NCBI GenBank assembly: GCA_031272185.1
Contig: JAISUG010000010.1
Location: 18,347-82,346, forward strand
Length of the DNA: 64,000 nucleotides
Direction of reading: 5' to 3'
From: Lachnospiraceae bacterium
Lineage (GTDB): Bacteria; Bacillota; Clostridia; Lachnospirales; Lachnospiraceae
Numbering within the stretch: position 1 is the stretch's first letter; every line of letters begins with the position of its first letter. The translations under genes were made by a program, and so were the position numbers. This document shows, piece after piece, positions 53,117 through 62,510 of the stretch. Under the pieces are notes generated by a model. The model saw only the letters and a program-made list of their open reading frames with translations. It was not told the DNA's origin and did not search any database.

Positions 53117-54601
53117 CTATGCCGGCCTTGCTGCAGTGTGCCCCCCGGCCTCGATGGTGGCTACGACCCGGCGGATGTGCTCCTCGCAGATTTCCAGCGT
53201 CTGCGCCTCCACCATGACCCGGATCAGTGGTTCCGTGCCGGAACGGCGCAGCAGGATGCGCCCCGCATCCCCCAGTTCCCCCTGGGAAGCGGCGACCGCC
53301 GCCTGCACCGCCCCATCGTCCATCACCGCCTGTTTGTCCCGTACGGAAATGTTGCGCAGCACCTGGGGGAAGATCTCCAGTTCCGACACCAGTTTCCCCA
53401 GGGTCTGCTTCTTTTCCAGGATCACTTCCATGAGCTTCAGGGATGTCAGGATGCCGTCCCCGGTGTTGGCGTGCTTGCTGAAGATGATATGCCCGGACTG
53501 CTCGCCCCCCAGGCAGTTGCCATTCATCTGCATGTTCTCGTATACGAATTTGTCCCCCACGTCAGTCTTTTCGTAGGAGATCCCCTCCCGGTCGAACGCC
53601 TTATAAAGCCCCAGGTTGGACATGATGGTGGTCACCACCGTCTGGTTGTAGAGCGAACCCTGCTCTTTCATGTATTTCCCGCAGACGTACAGGATCCCGT
53701 CGCCGTCCACCACATGGCCCGCCTCGTCCACCGCCAGGCAGCGGTCCGCATCCCCGTCATAGGCGAACCCCACGTCGCAGCCCTCCCGCAGCACCAGTTC
53801 CCGCAGCGCTTCGATATGGGTGGACCCGCAGCCTAGGTTGATGTTCAGCCCGTCCGGCTGGTTGTGGATCACATGGGTGACCGCCCCCAGGGCGTCGAAC
53901 ACATTCTTCGCGATGGAGGATGCGCTGCCGTTGGCGCAGTCCAGGGCCACCTTCATGCCTTTGAATGACCGTGTGGCCAGGGAGATCAGGTAGCCGATGT
54001 AGCGGTTGCGCCCTGCGGCGAAGTCCACCGTCCGCCCGATGGCGTCACGCCGCGCCAGGGGCAGCTTGCCCGGCTCGCCGTCCAGGTAGCGCTCCAGCGC
54101 CTCGATGACCCCATTGCCCATCTTTTCGCCATTGCCGTTGATGAGCTTGAGGCCATTGTCGTAGTAAGGGTTGTGGCTGGCGGAAATCATGATGCCGCAG
54201 TCAAATTCCTCCGTACGCACCACATAGGACACGCTGGGCGTGGTGGTCACATGGAGCAGGTACGCATCCGCGCCGGAAGCGGTGATCCCCGCCGCCAGGG
54301 CGTATTCGAACATATAGCTGCTGCGCCGGGTGTCCTTGCCGATGACGATGCGGCAGGGCGCCGGCGGCGATGCCGCGCCTCGACCCGCACCGTACCCATC
54401 CCCCAAGGACGTCCCACCCATACCAGAACCATCGGCAACTGCCGCATCCCCCAAGGCCGCCCCACGAGATGTCCCACCGTCGCCGACTGACCCCATACCG
54501 TAGTACCACCCCAAAAAGCGCCCCACCTCGAAAGCGTGGTGCACCGTCAGATCCACATTGGCCTCCCCCCGGAACCCATCCGTGCCAAAATATTTCCCCA
54601 T
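53117..54601 (-). CDS. glmM: Phosphoglucosamine mutase with N-terminal loop insertion
   Basis: 494 residues from ATG 54601 (AAAGAGGTTG upstream), against ~450 usual. Seen: KYFGTDGFRGEAN at the N-terminus, the phosphoserine loop ISASHNPYYDNGLK, the metal loop DGDADRC, and a late RRSGTEPLIRVM. Between the first beta strand region (~30) and IGKDTRRSS lies a Gly/Ser/Ala-rich insertion of ~45 residues with internal repeats (GGTSRG.., GGTSLG..). The enzyme makes glucosamine-1-phosphate for UDP-GlcNAc. It is the last gene of the rfb-glmM run, converging on the NusG-II gene. Confidence 0.95.
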   Translation of the reverse strand: MGKYFGTDGFRGEANVDLTVHHAFEVGRFLGWYYGMGSVGDGGTSRGAALGDAAVADGSGMGGTSLGDGYGAGRGAASPPAPCRIVIGKDTRRSSYMFEYALAAGITASGADAYLLHVTTTPSVSYVVRTEEFDCGIMISASHNPYYDNGLKLINGNGEKMGNGVIEALERYLDGEPGKLPLARRDAIGRTVDFAAGRNRYIGYLISLATRSFKGMKVALDCANGSASSIAKNVFDALGAVTHVIHNQPDGLNINLGCGSTHIEALRELVLREGCDVGFAYDGDADRCLAVDEAGHVVDGDGILYVCGKYMKEQGSLYNQTVVTTIMSNLGLYKAFDREGISYEKTDVGDKFVYENMQMNGNCLGGEQSGHIIFSKHANTGDGILTSLKLMEVILEKKQTLGKLVSELEIFPQVLRNISVRDKQAVMDDGAVQAAVAASQGELGDAGRILLRRSGTEPLIRVMVEAQTLEICEEHIRRVVATIEAGGHTAARPA

Positions 54602-54651
54602 GTCACAACCTCTTTCCCGCGCCCGCTTTCTTCTGTTTCGCCTAAAGCCGT

Positions 54652-55506
54652 TCACCGGACTTTGTACTTCTCCCGCAGGTACCGCCCCAGCGCGTCCTCC
54701 CACGCCGGGAGCCGCTCGAAACCTGCCCCATCCAGCTTTTCCTTGCTCATCCGGGAGTTTTTCGGGCGCTTGGCCTTCACAGGGAAAGCGGATGAATCCA
54801 CCGGCGTGACCGCCACATCCATCCCCGAGAGCCGGAAGATCTCGCAGGCGAACTCGTACCAGCTGCACAGCCCCTCGTTGGTGGCGTGGTAACGCCCGTA
54901 TTTATCCGTCATGATCATGTCCGCCAAAAGCCTGGAGAGGTCCGGCGTGTACGTGGGCGACCCGATCTGGTCGTCCACCACCGACACGCTGCCCCGCTCC
55001 TTGCCCAGGCGGATCATCGTGTCCACGAAATTCTTCCCGTTCTTGCCGAACACCCAGGAGATGCGCACGATGAAATACTTGGACAATGCGCCCTCGATGG
55101 CGACCTCCCCCTCGTATTTCGTCTGCCCGTACACGTTCAATGGGTTGCGGACGTCGTCCGGCTCCCAGGGGCGTGTCCCCTGCCCGTCAAACACATAGTC
55201 GGTGCTCAGATACAGCAACGGGATGTCCCACTCCTTGCAGGCGGCCACGATGTTTTCCGTGCCGACAGCATTGATCTTCCTGCAAAGATCCACATTGTCC
55301 TCGGCGGCGTCCACCGCCGTGTACGCGGCGCAGTGGATGATGGCGTCAGGCTTGCAGCCCCCGATGACCTGCAAGCACGCCCCGCCGTCGGTGATGTCCA
55401 TCTCGTCCACGTCCACCGGGATGACGCCTATCCCCCGGCCTGCCAGCTGTGCGCACAGGTCCGTGCCCAGCTGCCCCTTGGCGCCCGTCACCAAAACTCT
55501 AGCCAT
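54652..55506 (-). CDS. rfbD: dTDP-4-dehydrorhamnose reductase
   Basis: 284 residues from ATG 55506 (GGGGGTT about 10 nt upstream). Seen: NAD(P)-binding VLVTGAKGQLGTDL, CAAYTAVDAAEDN, LSTDYVFDG, and the YxxxK pair in YGQTKYEGE. Final step of dTDP-L-rhamnose synthesis. Spacing to glmM is 50 nt, and a ~220-nt tandem-repeat region separates it from rfbB upstream. rfbC (epimerase) is not in the window. Confidence 0.97.
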   Translation of the reverse strand: MARVLVTGAKGQLGTDLCAQLAGRGIGVIPVDVDEMDITDGGACLQVIGGCKPDAIIHCAAYTAVDAAEDNVDLCRKINAVGTENIVAACKEWDIPLLYLSTDYVFDGQGTRPWEPDDVRNPLNVYGQTKYEGEVAIEGALSKYFIVRISWVFGKNGKNFVDTMIRLGKERGSVSVVDDQIGSPTYTPDLSRLLADMIMTDKYGRYHATNEGLCSWYEFACEIFRLSGMDVAVTPVDSSAFPVKAKRPKNSRMSKEKLDGAGFERLPAWEDALGRYLREKYKVR

Positions 55507-55745
55507 ATCTCCGTAACCCCCTCCCATCAAACCCGGTCCATCTTCCCGCCAACCCAGCCGCATACTGTCAACCCCGCCGCTTCCCATCAACCCGGCCGCT
55601 TCCCGTCAACACAGGTCCATCTTCCCGCCAACCCAGCCGCATACCGTCAACCCCGCCGCTTCCCATCAACCCGGCCGCTTCCCGTCAACACAGGACCATT
55701 TTCCCATCAACCCAGAACCATCTTCCCATCAACCCAGCCGCTTCC
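55507..55745 (-). repeat. About 79-bp compound tandem repeat between rfbB and rfbD
   Basis: Two superunits start near 55535 and 55614, each made of ~15-nt subunits of the CTTCCCATCAACCC type, with further single subunits to 55745. On the minus strand the array begins within the last codons of rfbB: GGGAAGCGGCTGGGTTGA encodes its terminal residues and stop, and the same string is echoed through the array. Confidence 0.85.
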
Positions 55746-56754
55746 CATACATGTCATCGAAATACTTGCTGTACTCGCCGCTCAGGATCCGCTGCCACCA
55801 GTCCTCGTGTTCCAGGTACCACCGTATGGTCTGGCGGATGCCGGAGTCGAAATCATAGCGGGGTTTCCACCCCAGCTCCCCGGTGAGTTTCGCCGGGTCG
55901 ATGGCATAGCGCAGGTCGTGCCCCGGCCTGTCGGTGACGAAGCGGATCAGGCTCTCCGGTTTGCCCAGGGCCCGCAGGATGGTCTGCACCACTTCCAGGT
56001 TCGTGCGCTCGTTGTGCCCGCCCACATTGTAGATTTCGCCCACTTTGCCATGGCGCAGGATCAGGTCCACCGCGGCGCAGTGGTCCTCCACATGGAGCCA
56101 GTCCCGCACATTCTCCCCCTTGCCATAGACCGGCAGCTCCCTGTCCGCCAGGGCGCGGCTGATCATGAGCGGGATGAGCTTTTCCGGGAAATGGTACGGG
56201 CCGTAGTTGTTGGAACACCGGGAAATGGTGGTGGGTATGCCAAATGTCCTGTGGTATGCCTGGACGAACAGGTCCGCCGACGCTTTGGATGCGGAGTAGG
56301 GGCTGGAAGTGTGCAGGGGTGTCTCCTCCGTGAAAAACAGGTCCTTGCGGTCCAGGGGCAGGTCCCCGTACACCTCGTCCGTGGACACCTGGTGGTACCG
56401 CCCGATGCCGTACTCCTTGCACGCATCCAGCAATGTGGTGGTGCCCATCACATTGGTCCGCACGAAGATCCCCGGATCCTCGATGGAGCGGTCCACATGG
56501 CTCTCCGCGGCGAAGTTCACCACCGCGTCCGGCCTCTCTTCCTCAAACAGCCCGAACACGAACTCCCGGTCGGCGATGTCTCCCCGGACGAAGCGGTAGT
56601 TGGGCGCATCCTCCACCGGTTTGAGCGTCTCCAGGTTCCCCGCATAGGTCAGCAGGTCCAGGTTCACGATCTGATCCCCCGGATAGTTCTTCACCTCATA
56701 ATGCACGAAATTCCCGCCGATGAACCCGGCCCCGCCCGTGACGATGATTTTCAT
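55729..56754 (-). CDS. rfbB: dTDP-glucose 4,6-dehydratase
   Basis: 341 residues from ATG 56754, after GGGAGGG. Seen: IIVTGGAGFIGGNFV, FAAESHVDRSI, the catalytic STDEVYGD and the YSASKAS Tyr-x-x-x-Lys. Second step of dTDP-rhamnose synthesis. The last residues (KRLG) belong to the tandem-repeat sequence that follows, so the original C-terminus may have been replaced by slippage. rfbA is 130 nt upstream. Confidence 0.97.
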   Translation of the reverse strand: MKIIVTGGAGFIGGNFVHYEVKNYPGDQIVNLDLLTYAGNLETLKPVEDAPNYRFVRGDIADREFVFGLFEEERPDAVVNFAAESHVDRSIEDPGIFVRTNVMGTTTLLDACKEYGIGRYHQVSTDEVYGDLPLDRKDLFFTEETPLHTSSPYSASKASADLFVQAYHRTFGIPTTISRCSNNYGPYHFPEKLIPLMISRALADRELPVYGKGENVRDWLHVEDHCAAVDLILRHGKVGEIYNVGGHNERTNLEVVQTILRALGKPESLIRFVTDRPGHDLRYAIDPAKLTGELGWKPRYDFDSGIRQTIRWYLEHEDWWQRILSGEYSKYFDDMYGKRLG

Positions 56755-56883
56755 ATGGATCTGTCCCTCCCGCACCTTGCATCTTCCGCCAACACTTGCC
56801 CGCAACCCATCATTTCACTGCTAATCATTTCCTGCCCTATGCCCTATGCTCAATACCCTATAGCCTAATTCTTTCATTATTCC

Positions 56884-57777
56884 CTACACCCTGCGCTTCT
56901 CGATATACCGCCCGTCCAGCACGTCTTTCAAGTATTTCCCGTACTGGTTTTTCTTAAGTATCTCATAGGTTTTCAGCACTTCCTCTTTGGAGACCCACCC
57001 ATTCAGGTAGGCGATTTCCTCCAGGCAGGCGATCTTGCGGTGCTGGTGGTCTTCGATGGTCTTCACGAAATTGGTGGCCTCCACCAGCGACTCGTGCGTG
57101 CCGGTGTCTAGCCAGGTGAACCCCTGCCCCAGCACCGCCACGTCCAGCTCCCCGTCCTCCAGGTAGATCCGGTTCAGGTCCGTGATTTCCAGTTCCCCCC
57201 TGGACGAAGGTTTCAGGTCTTTCGCATACCCCACCACCCGGTTGTCATAGAAGTACAGGCCGGTGACGCAGTAGTTGGATTTGGGGGCCTTCGGCTTTTC
57301 TTCAATGGAAACCGCCCTGCCCTGCCCATCGAACTCCACGATGCCGAACCGCTCCGGGTCATCCACATAGTACCCGAACACAGTGGCCCCGGTTTCTTTG
57401 GCGGATGCTTCCAGCAGACGCTCGCGCAGGCCTTGCCCATGGAAAATATTGTCACCAAGCACCATGGCCACCGTGTCTGCCCCTATGAAGTCCGCACCGA
57501 TGATGAACGCCTGCGCCAACCCATCCGGGCTGGGCTGCACCGCATAGGACAGCGACACGCCGAACTGCGCCCCATCCCCCAGCAGGGCGCGAAACCTGGG
57601 TGTGTCATCCGGCGTGGATATGATCAGGATATCCCTGATCCCCGCGTCCATCAGCACAGAGAGCGGGTAATAGATCATGGGTTTGTCATAGATCGGCAGC
57701 AGCTGTTTGCTGGTCACTTTCGTCAGCGGGTACAGCCTCGTGCCGCTGCCCCCGGCCAGTATGATTCCTTTCCTCAT
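56884..57777 (-). CDS. rfbA: Glucose-1-phosphate thymidylyltransferase
   Basis: 297 residues from ATG 57777, after AAAGGGAGGAA. Seen: the nucleotidyl-transfer motif [34 protein letters not shown], and [10 protein letters not shown]. First step of dTDP-L-rhamnose synthesis, supplying cell-wall glycan or S-layer sugars. It lies directly downstream of prfA (58 nt). The block prfA-rfbA-rfbB-rfbD-glmM is co-directional and may be one transcript. Confidence 0.98.
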   Translation of the reverse strand: MRKGIILAGGSGTRLYPLTKVTSKQLLPIYDKPMIYYPLSVLMDAGIRDILIISTPDDTPRFRALLGDGAQFGVSLSYAVQPSPDGLAQAFIIGADFIGADTVAMVLGDNIFHGQGLRERLLEASAKETGATVFGYYVDDPERFGIVEFDGQGRAVSIEEKPKAPKSNYCVTGLYFYDNRVVGYAKDLKPSSRGELEITDLNRIYLEDGELDVAVLGQGFTWLDTGTHESLVEATNFVKTIEDHQHRKIACLEEIAYLNGWVSKEEVLKTYEILKKNQYGKYLKDVLDGRYIEKRRV

Positions 57778-57835
57778 GGGTTCCTCCCTTTGATTCTTCT
57801 TCCGGCACCAATGCTTTGGATCCGGCGATGCACCC

Positions 57836-58906
57836 TCACGCCACCAGCCCACTTAACTTTTCCGCCTGGTCCGCCGTGGTCAATGCGTCGATCAGTTCCT
57901 GTATGTCGCCGTCCATGATGCTGTCGATGCGGTACAGGTTCAGGTTGATGCGGTGGTCGGTCACCCGCCCCTGGGGGAAGTTATACGTGCGGATCTTCTC
58001 CGACCTGTCCCCCGTGCCGATCTGGCTGCGCCGCTCACGGCTCTCCGCATCCTGTTTCTTTTGCCGCTCGATTTCAAAAAGCCTCGCCCGCAGCACTTTC
58101 AGCGCCTTGTCCTTGTTTTTCAGTTGGGATTTTTCATCCTGGCATGAAATCACGATCCCGGTGGGGATGTGCGTCAGACGCACCGCCGAGTCCGTGGTGT
58201 TGACGCTCTGCCCCCCGTTCCCGGAAGAGCGGAACACGTCGAACTTGCAGTCATTCAGATCGATCTCCACGTCCACTTCCTCGGCTTCCGGCATCACAGC
58301 CACCGTGGCGGTGGATGTATGGATGCGCCCCCCGGCCTCTGTTTTGGGCACCCGCTGCACCCGGTGGACGCCGCTTTCGTATTTGAGCTTGGAGTATGCC
58401 CCCGCGCCCGTCACCTGGAACACCACTTCCTTGAACCCGCCGATGCCACTTTCGTTGACATGGATGGTTTCCACTTTCCAATGCCGCCCCTCCGCATAGA
58501 AAACATACATGCGGTATAGCTCCGCCGCGAACAGCGCCGCCTCGTCCCCTCCTGCCCCCGCGCGGATCTCCACGAAGATATTCTTCTCGTCGTTGGGGTC
58601 TTTGGGCAGGAGCAGCACCTTCATATCATGTTCCAATGCCTCCGCGCGCCCCTTGGCGCCGGCGAGCTCCTCTTTGAGCATGTCCCGCATTTCCTCGTCA
58701 TTTTCCGATTCCAGCATGGACAGGCTGTCCTCTATGTCCTGTTTCGCTTTCTTGTAGGCGCGGTATGCGTCCACCAAAGGCTGCAGGTCCGCCTGCTCTT
58801 TCATCAGTGCGCGGAAACGCTTCTGGTCCCCCGCCAGGGCAGGATCCGCCAGCTCCCGCATGATTTCTTCATAATGTATCAATATGTCATCCAATCGATC
58901 AAACAC
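57836..58906 (-). CDS. prfA: Peptide chain release factor 1
   Basis: 356 residues from GTG 58906, chosen because GGGAGGTAGGG precedes it and the product then begins FDRLDDIL like RF1. Seen: the peptidyl-hydrolysis motif [19 protein letters not shown] and upstream [19 protein letters not shown]. Its Gln is methylated by PrmC, encoded just upstream (222-nt gap containing the ribosome site). Reads UAA and UAG. Confidence 0.97.
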   Translation of the reverse strand: MFDRLDDILIHYEEIMRELADPALAGDQKRFRALMKEQADLQPLVDAYRAYKKAKQDIEDSLSMLESENDEEMRDMLKEELAGAKGRAEALEHDMKVLLLPKDPNDEKNIFVEIRAGAGGDEAALFAAELYRMYVFYAEGRHWKVETIHVNESGIGGFKEVVFQVTGAGAYSKLKYESGVHRVQRVPKTEAGGRIHTSTATVAVMPEAEEVDVEIDLNDCKFDVFRSSGNGGQSVNTTDSAVRLTHIPTGIVISCQDEKSQLKNKDKALKVLRARLFEIERQKKQDAESRERRSQIGTGDRSEKIRTYNFPQGRVTDHRINLNLYRIDSIMDGDIQELIDALTTADQAEKLSGLVA

Positions 58907-59128
58907 GGTAAACCCTACCTCCCCACCACGATCATGCAAAATGCGTACCGACCGCCGGTGTTCCCGCTTGCCATCCGAGGCTGCGCGTTCTAACCTATAT
59001 CCTGTAACTATAGTCAACGACATGTGTTTTTATGCTTGCACGTCGCCCGACGAGCATACAACCGCAGATTGTCGGGCATGCAAGCACATTTCGATATGTC
59101 GGTTGCCATACTTATACCCAGCGCCCAT

Positions 59129-60499
59129 CTATGTGCACATCCACCTTGCGAACACCACCCGTTCCCGGCCTGAGAGGTCACGTTTCATGGAAATCTCAGA
59201 AAACCCGGCACGCCCCAAAAGCCCCATCACCGCCCCGGCCTGGCCGTCGCCGATTTCCAGGAAAATGCGGCCGCCGTCCTTCATATAATGTCCTGCCCCC
59301 GCCGCGATGCGCCTGTAAAAATCCAGCCCGTCGCCGCCCCCCCGAAGCGCCCCCCATGGCTCGTGATCCCGCACCTCAGGCATCAATGCGTCTATCTCCC
59401 CATCCGGTATGTAAGGCGGGTTGGACACGATGACGTCGAATCGGCACCCGTTTCGCCGATAGCTATCAGCTCCAGGCATCCACCCATCCGTTCCCTGCAA
59501 CAGCATTTCCTCAACGACGCATACCATAGGGTCGGCAGGTGTCGCCATTTGGCCCCTTTCACACGATAGTGCCTCGAACAGATCCCCCCGGAAAAATTCT
59601 ATCACCACGCCACCGGACTGATTGTCCCGACATCCCTGCCTTTCGCCCCCGCTTCGTGCCCCCCCCAACAACTTCCGGGCGTTTTCCCTTGCCAGCGCCA
59701 GCGCAGCCTCGCTTAAATCCGTCGCCGCCACATATGAAAACCGTCCAAGCAACGCCAGGCTGATGGCGATGCACCCGCTCCCCGTACACAGATCCAGCAG
59801 GCGGTACCGGTGTTTTTCGCTTCCGCACCGTGCAGTTTCATCTGTCGCGGCGAGGCCGGCTTGGCTGTTTGGATGAGCGCATGCCTCCGGCACGGGTTCC
59901 ACCGAGCCGTTCAGCTTGCTTGCCGGACTCGTGTTGCTGCCCGGATGAGCGCACACCTCCGGCACGGTTTCCACCAAGCCGGTCAGCTTGCTTGCCGGAC
60001 TCGTGTTGCTGCCCGGATGAGCGCACACCTCCAGCACTGTTTCCACCAGCGCTTCCGTGTCCACACGGGGGATCAGTACATCCTGCGTCACCCGGAACGG
60101 GTATCCCATAAACCACTGTTCCCCGGTAAGGTGCTGCAGGGGCACACGCCTCGCCCGCTCCCCTATCAGTTTCATGTATTTCTCGGAATTATCCTCAGTT
60201 TCTTGCGCCCCTCCCTGATCTTTCGCCCCGTCTTTCCCGTGGATTCTCTCGGTTCTTTTCCCGGTTCCTTCCTTGGTCTCTTTCCCGGTTCCTTGCCCGG
60301 TTCCTTGCCCGGTTCCGTCCTCGATGGCAGGGCTTTTGCCTGTCATTGCAGGCAATTCCTGGTCCTGCATCATCAGATACTGCGTAAGCGTCATCCCGGT
60401 AGCATGCAACAGCAACTCCCTGGCATCGGTCTCGTACTCTTCGACCCCGGCGTTTTTAAGTGCGTGTGCGCCCGTTTCAAGCATTTCCCGCCAGGTCAT
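59129..60499 (-). CDS. prmC: Release-factor glutamine methyltransferase with repeat insertions
   Basis: 456 residues from ATG 60499, against ~280 usual; it overlaps the DUF1385 gene by 23 nt. Seen: an N-terminal helical domain, QHLTGEQWFMGYPF, SAM-binding LDLCTGSGCIAISLAL, the catalytic VSNPPYIP, and GGDGLDFYRRI. Extra length comes from several inserts: a Gly/Thr/Lys run near ~50-95 (GTGQGTGQGTGK); two and a half 24-residue units near ~160-215 that duplicate the native TEALVETVLEVC helix and its linker; and further Gly/Ser-rich loops around the SAM domain. It methylates the Gln of RF1 and RF2. Core motifs are intact. Confidence 0.93.
   Translation of the reverse strand: MTWREMLETGAHALKNAGVEEYETDARELLLHATGMTLTQYLMMQDQELPAMTGKSPAIEDGTGQGTGQGTGKETKEGTGKRTERIHGKDGAKDQGGAQETEDNSEKYMKLIGERARRVPLQHLTGEQWFMGYPFRVTQDVLIPRVDTEALVETVLEVCAHPGSNTSPASKLTGLVETVPEVCAHPGSNTSPASKLNGSVEPVPEACAHPNSQAGLAATDETARCGSEKHRYRLLDLCTGSGCIAISLALLGRFSYVAATDLSEAALALARENARKLLGGARSGGERQGCRDNQSGGVVIEFFRGDLFEALSCERGQMATPADPMVCVVEEMLLQGTDGWMPGADSYRRNGCRFDVIVSNPPYIPDGEIDALMPEVRDHEPWGALRGGGDGLDFYRRIAAGAGHYMKDGGRIFLEIGDGQAGAVMGLLGRAGFSEISMKRDLSGRERVVFARWMCT
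59870..60055 (-). repeat. In-frame 72-bp tandem array inside prmC
   Basis: The block CAGCTTGCTTGCCGG recurs 72 nt apart (59912 and 59984), with a third partial unit. It encodes 24-residue copies of VETVLEVCAHPGSNTSPAS and linker. A second, 12-nt array (TTGCCCGGTTCC type, encoding GTGQ) lies at about 60257-60305 in the same gene. Confidence 0.9.
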
Positions 60500-61589
60500 C
60501 CCCGAAATTCTCCCTCAAATATTCTTTCCAGTCGAACACTGCCTCCACGGCGACGATGGCCACCTCGATCATGCTGTCGTCGGGTTCCTTCGTGGTGAGG
60601 TTCTGCATCCACATCCCGGGCTTGCTGAGTATGTCCACCAGCTTGGAGTCGCTGCGCCCGGCGACGCGCAGAAACTCGTATGATATCCCCGCGATGACGG
60701 GGATCAGCACTATGCGGCTCAATGCCCGCAGCCACAGCGTGTCCGTCCGCACCACCATGAACACCAGGATGCTGATGACCATCACGATGAGCAGGAAGCT
60801 GGTGCCGCAGCGTTTGTGCTGCTTGGAGGACGAGCGCACATTGTCCACCGTCAATTCCAGCCCGTGTTCCAGGCAGTTGATGCATTTGTGTTCGGCGCCG
60901 TGGTACATGAAAGTGCGGCGGATATCCTCCATCCGGGAAACCAGTTTGATGTATGCCACGAAGATGCCGATGCGTATGAACCCTTCCAGCACCGCCCGTG
61001 CAGCATGGGTGGGCAGGATGCGTGTAAACAGCCCGCTGATGAACATGGGCAGCACCATGAAGATCCCCACCGCCAGCACGATGGACACAGCCATGGTGAG
61101 CGCGACCACCGCCTTTTCCAGTTTCCCCCCCGAACCTTTTTCCTGCAACGATCCGGCCCTCGCCGGTGTTTCCGTACTTGTTTCAGGGGTTGCTTCATTT
61201 GCGTCGGGGACGGCTCCGTGGCCACACGCGCTATGCCTGGTCTCCTCCCCGCCCCCCTCTTCTCCCGTCTGGGCTTCGCCCTCCTGGCTCTCGCCCTCCT
61301 GGGCCTCGCTTTCCTGGGCCTCGCTTTCCTGGGCCTCCTCCCCGCCCTCATAGATGCCAGCCGAGAAGCTCAGCGTTTTCATCCCCAGCACGAACGAATC
61401 GATGAAAGCGAAAGTGCCCCGTATAAAGGGCAGGGAAAAGAGTTTCACCTTATCGGACAGGCTCACATAGGTGTCGCGCTGCATGGCTATAGCGCCGTCA
61501 GGCTTTCGCACCGCCGTGGCGTAGTCCTGCTTGTTCTTCATCATGATGCCCTCGATGACCGCCTGCCCACCGATACCGGAATATTTCAT
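60477..61589 (-). CDS. DUF1385 membrane protein
   Basis: 370 residues from ATG 61589, after AAAGGTCGAA. Seen: KYSGIGGQAVIEGIMMKN at the N-terminus, then TM helices at ~55-75 (short), ~135-190 and ~265-310, and a conserved FMYHGAEHKCINCLEHG block. A ~65-residue acidic insertion (~85-145) carries pentapeptide repeats (AQESE, AQEGE). Known: DUF1385 proteins are conserved in Firmicutes immediately upstream of prmC-prfA, as here; the role is unclear. A minus-strand terminator separates it from rpmE. Confidence 0.9.
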   Translation of the reverse strand: MKYSGIGGQAVIEGIMMKNKQDYATAVRKPDGAIAMQRDTYVSLSDKVKLFSLPFIRGTFAFIDSFVLGMKTLSFSAGIYEGGEEAQESEAQESEAQEGESQEGEAQTGEEGGGEETRHSACGHGAVPDANEATPETSTETPARAGSLQEKGSGGKLEKAVVALTMAVSIVLAVGIFMVLPMFISGLFTRILPTHAARAVLEGFIRIGIFVAYIKLVSRMEDIRRTFMYHGAEHKCINCLEHGLELTVDNVRSSSKQHKRCGTSFLLIVMVISILVFMVVRTDTLWLRALSRIVLIPVIAGISYEFLRVAGRSDSKLVDILSKPGMWMQNLTTKEPDDSMIEVAIVAVEAVFDWKEYLRENFGDDLAGNA

Positions 61590-61726
61590 TTCGACCTTTC
61601 TGCCAAAGCCACCCATTGGTTTTCGGCCACATGCCGCCACCTGAACTCAGTCAGGTGTCCCCCGGCAGTGCCACTCATTCATCGATTTGCGTGACGCCCG
61701 TTCCCATCGCACAGATTCCCACTTCG

Positions 61727-61768
61727 AAAAAATAGGTTGAGCATAAGTGTCCCCACTTACCTCAACCT
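61727..61768 (-). terminator. Intrinsic terminator after rpmE
   Basis: Minus strand: AGGTTGAG...CTCAACCT stem (61768-61734) with an inner TAAGTG/CACTTA arm, followed by ATTTTTT (61733-61727). It ends the rplM-rpsI-rpmE transcript before DUF1385. Confidence 0.85.
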
Positions 61769-61842
61769 GATTTGCGCCGCAGGAAATGCCTATGCGGACC
61801 GGTGCCGCCATATTTCCGCAACACAAAATATGCTTTGCTTCG

Positions 61843-62052
61843 CTAGTTGGCTGCCTGTATCCCGTACTTGCGGTTGAACTTGTCGATGCGCCCGCGCGCC
61901 AAGGCCGTCTTTTGCTGGCCGGTGTAGAACGAATGGCACTTGGAACACACTTCCACGTGGATTTCTTTCTTCGTGGAACCTGTCGTGAACTCGTTCCCGC
62001 AGTTGCATACCACCTTGGCCTGGTAGTAAGCGGGATGGATACCCTCTTTCAT
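61843..62052 (-). CDS. rpmE: 50S ribosomal protein L31
   Basis: 69 residues from ATG 62052, after AAGGAGAT. Seen: a C+-type L31 with Cys in CNCGN and CSKCHSFY, the zinc-binding form. Zinc-limited cells often replace it with a Cys-less paralogue; none is visible here. It follows rpsI by 43 nt. Confidence 0.98.
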   Translation of the reverse strand: MKEGIHPAYYQAKVVCNCGNEFTTGSTKKEIHVEVCSKCHSFYTGQQKTALARGRIDKFNRKYGIQAAN

Positions 62053-62095
62053 CTTCTATCTCCTTAATGCACAAACTATCACGAGAAACCCTACA

Positions 62096-62488
62096 TCAGC
62101 GCTTGGAGAACTGCGGCGCCCGCCTTGCGGCTTTGAGGCCGTATTTCTTTCTCTCTTTCATGCGCGGGTCACGGGTGAGGTACCCCGCCTTCTTCAGCAC
62201 GGGGCGGTACTCCACGTCCGCCTGGAGCAGGGCCCTGGCCGCACCATGGCGGATGGCGCCCGCCTGGCCGGTGAACCCGCCGCCCACCACGTTTACCAAC
62301 ATGTCGAACTTGCCCACGTTCTGCGTGGCCACCAACGGCTGGCGCACCACCACCTTCAGGGTCTCCATGCCGAAATAGTCGTCAATGTCCCTTTTGTTGA
62401 TGGTGATCTTCCCGGTCCCCGGAATCAAATATACCCTGGCGACAGATTTTTTCCTCCTGCCCGTGCCATAATATCTCAGATCAGACAT
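62096..62488 (-). CDS. rpsI: 30S ribosomal protein S9
   Basis: 130 residues from ATG 62488, with AAGGAGGGAGA upstream. Seen: [41 protein letters not shown], and the C-terminal [11 protein letters not shown] that reaches the P site. Co-transcribed with rplM (22 nt). Confidence 0.99.
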   Translation of the reverse strand: MSDLRYYGTGRRKKSVARVYLIPGTGKITINKRDIDDYFGMETLKVVVRQPLVATQNVGKFDMLVNVVGGGFTGQAGAIRHGAARALLQADVEYRPVLKKAGYLTRDPRMKERKKYGLKAARRAPQFSKR

Positions 62489-62510
62489 ATCTCCCTCCTT
62501 ATCGGCCCTC

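Noticed and set aside
55507..55745. Transposon or insertion-sequence end between rfbB and rfbD.
   Set aside because: The sequence is a simple tandem repeat without terminal inverted repeats or a transposase.
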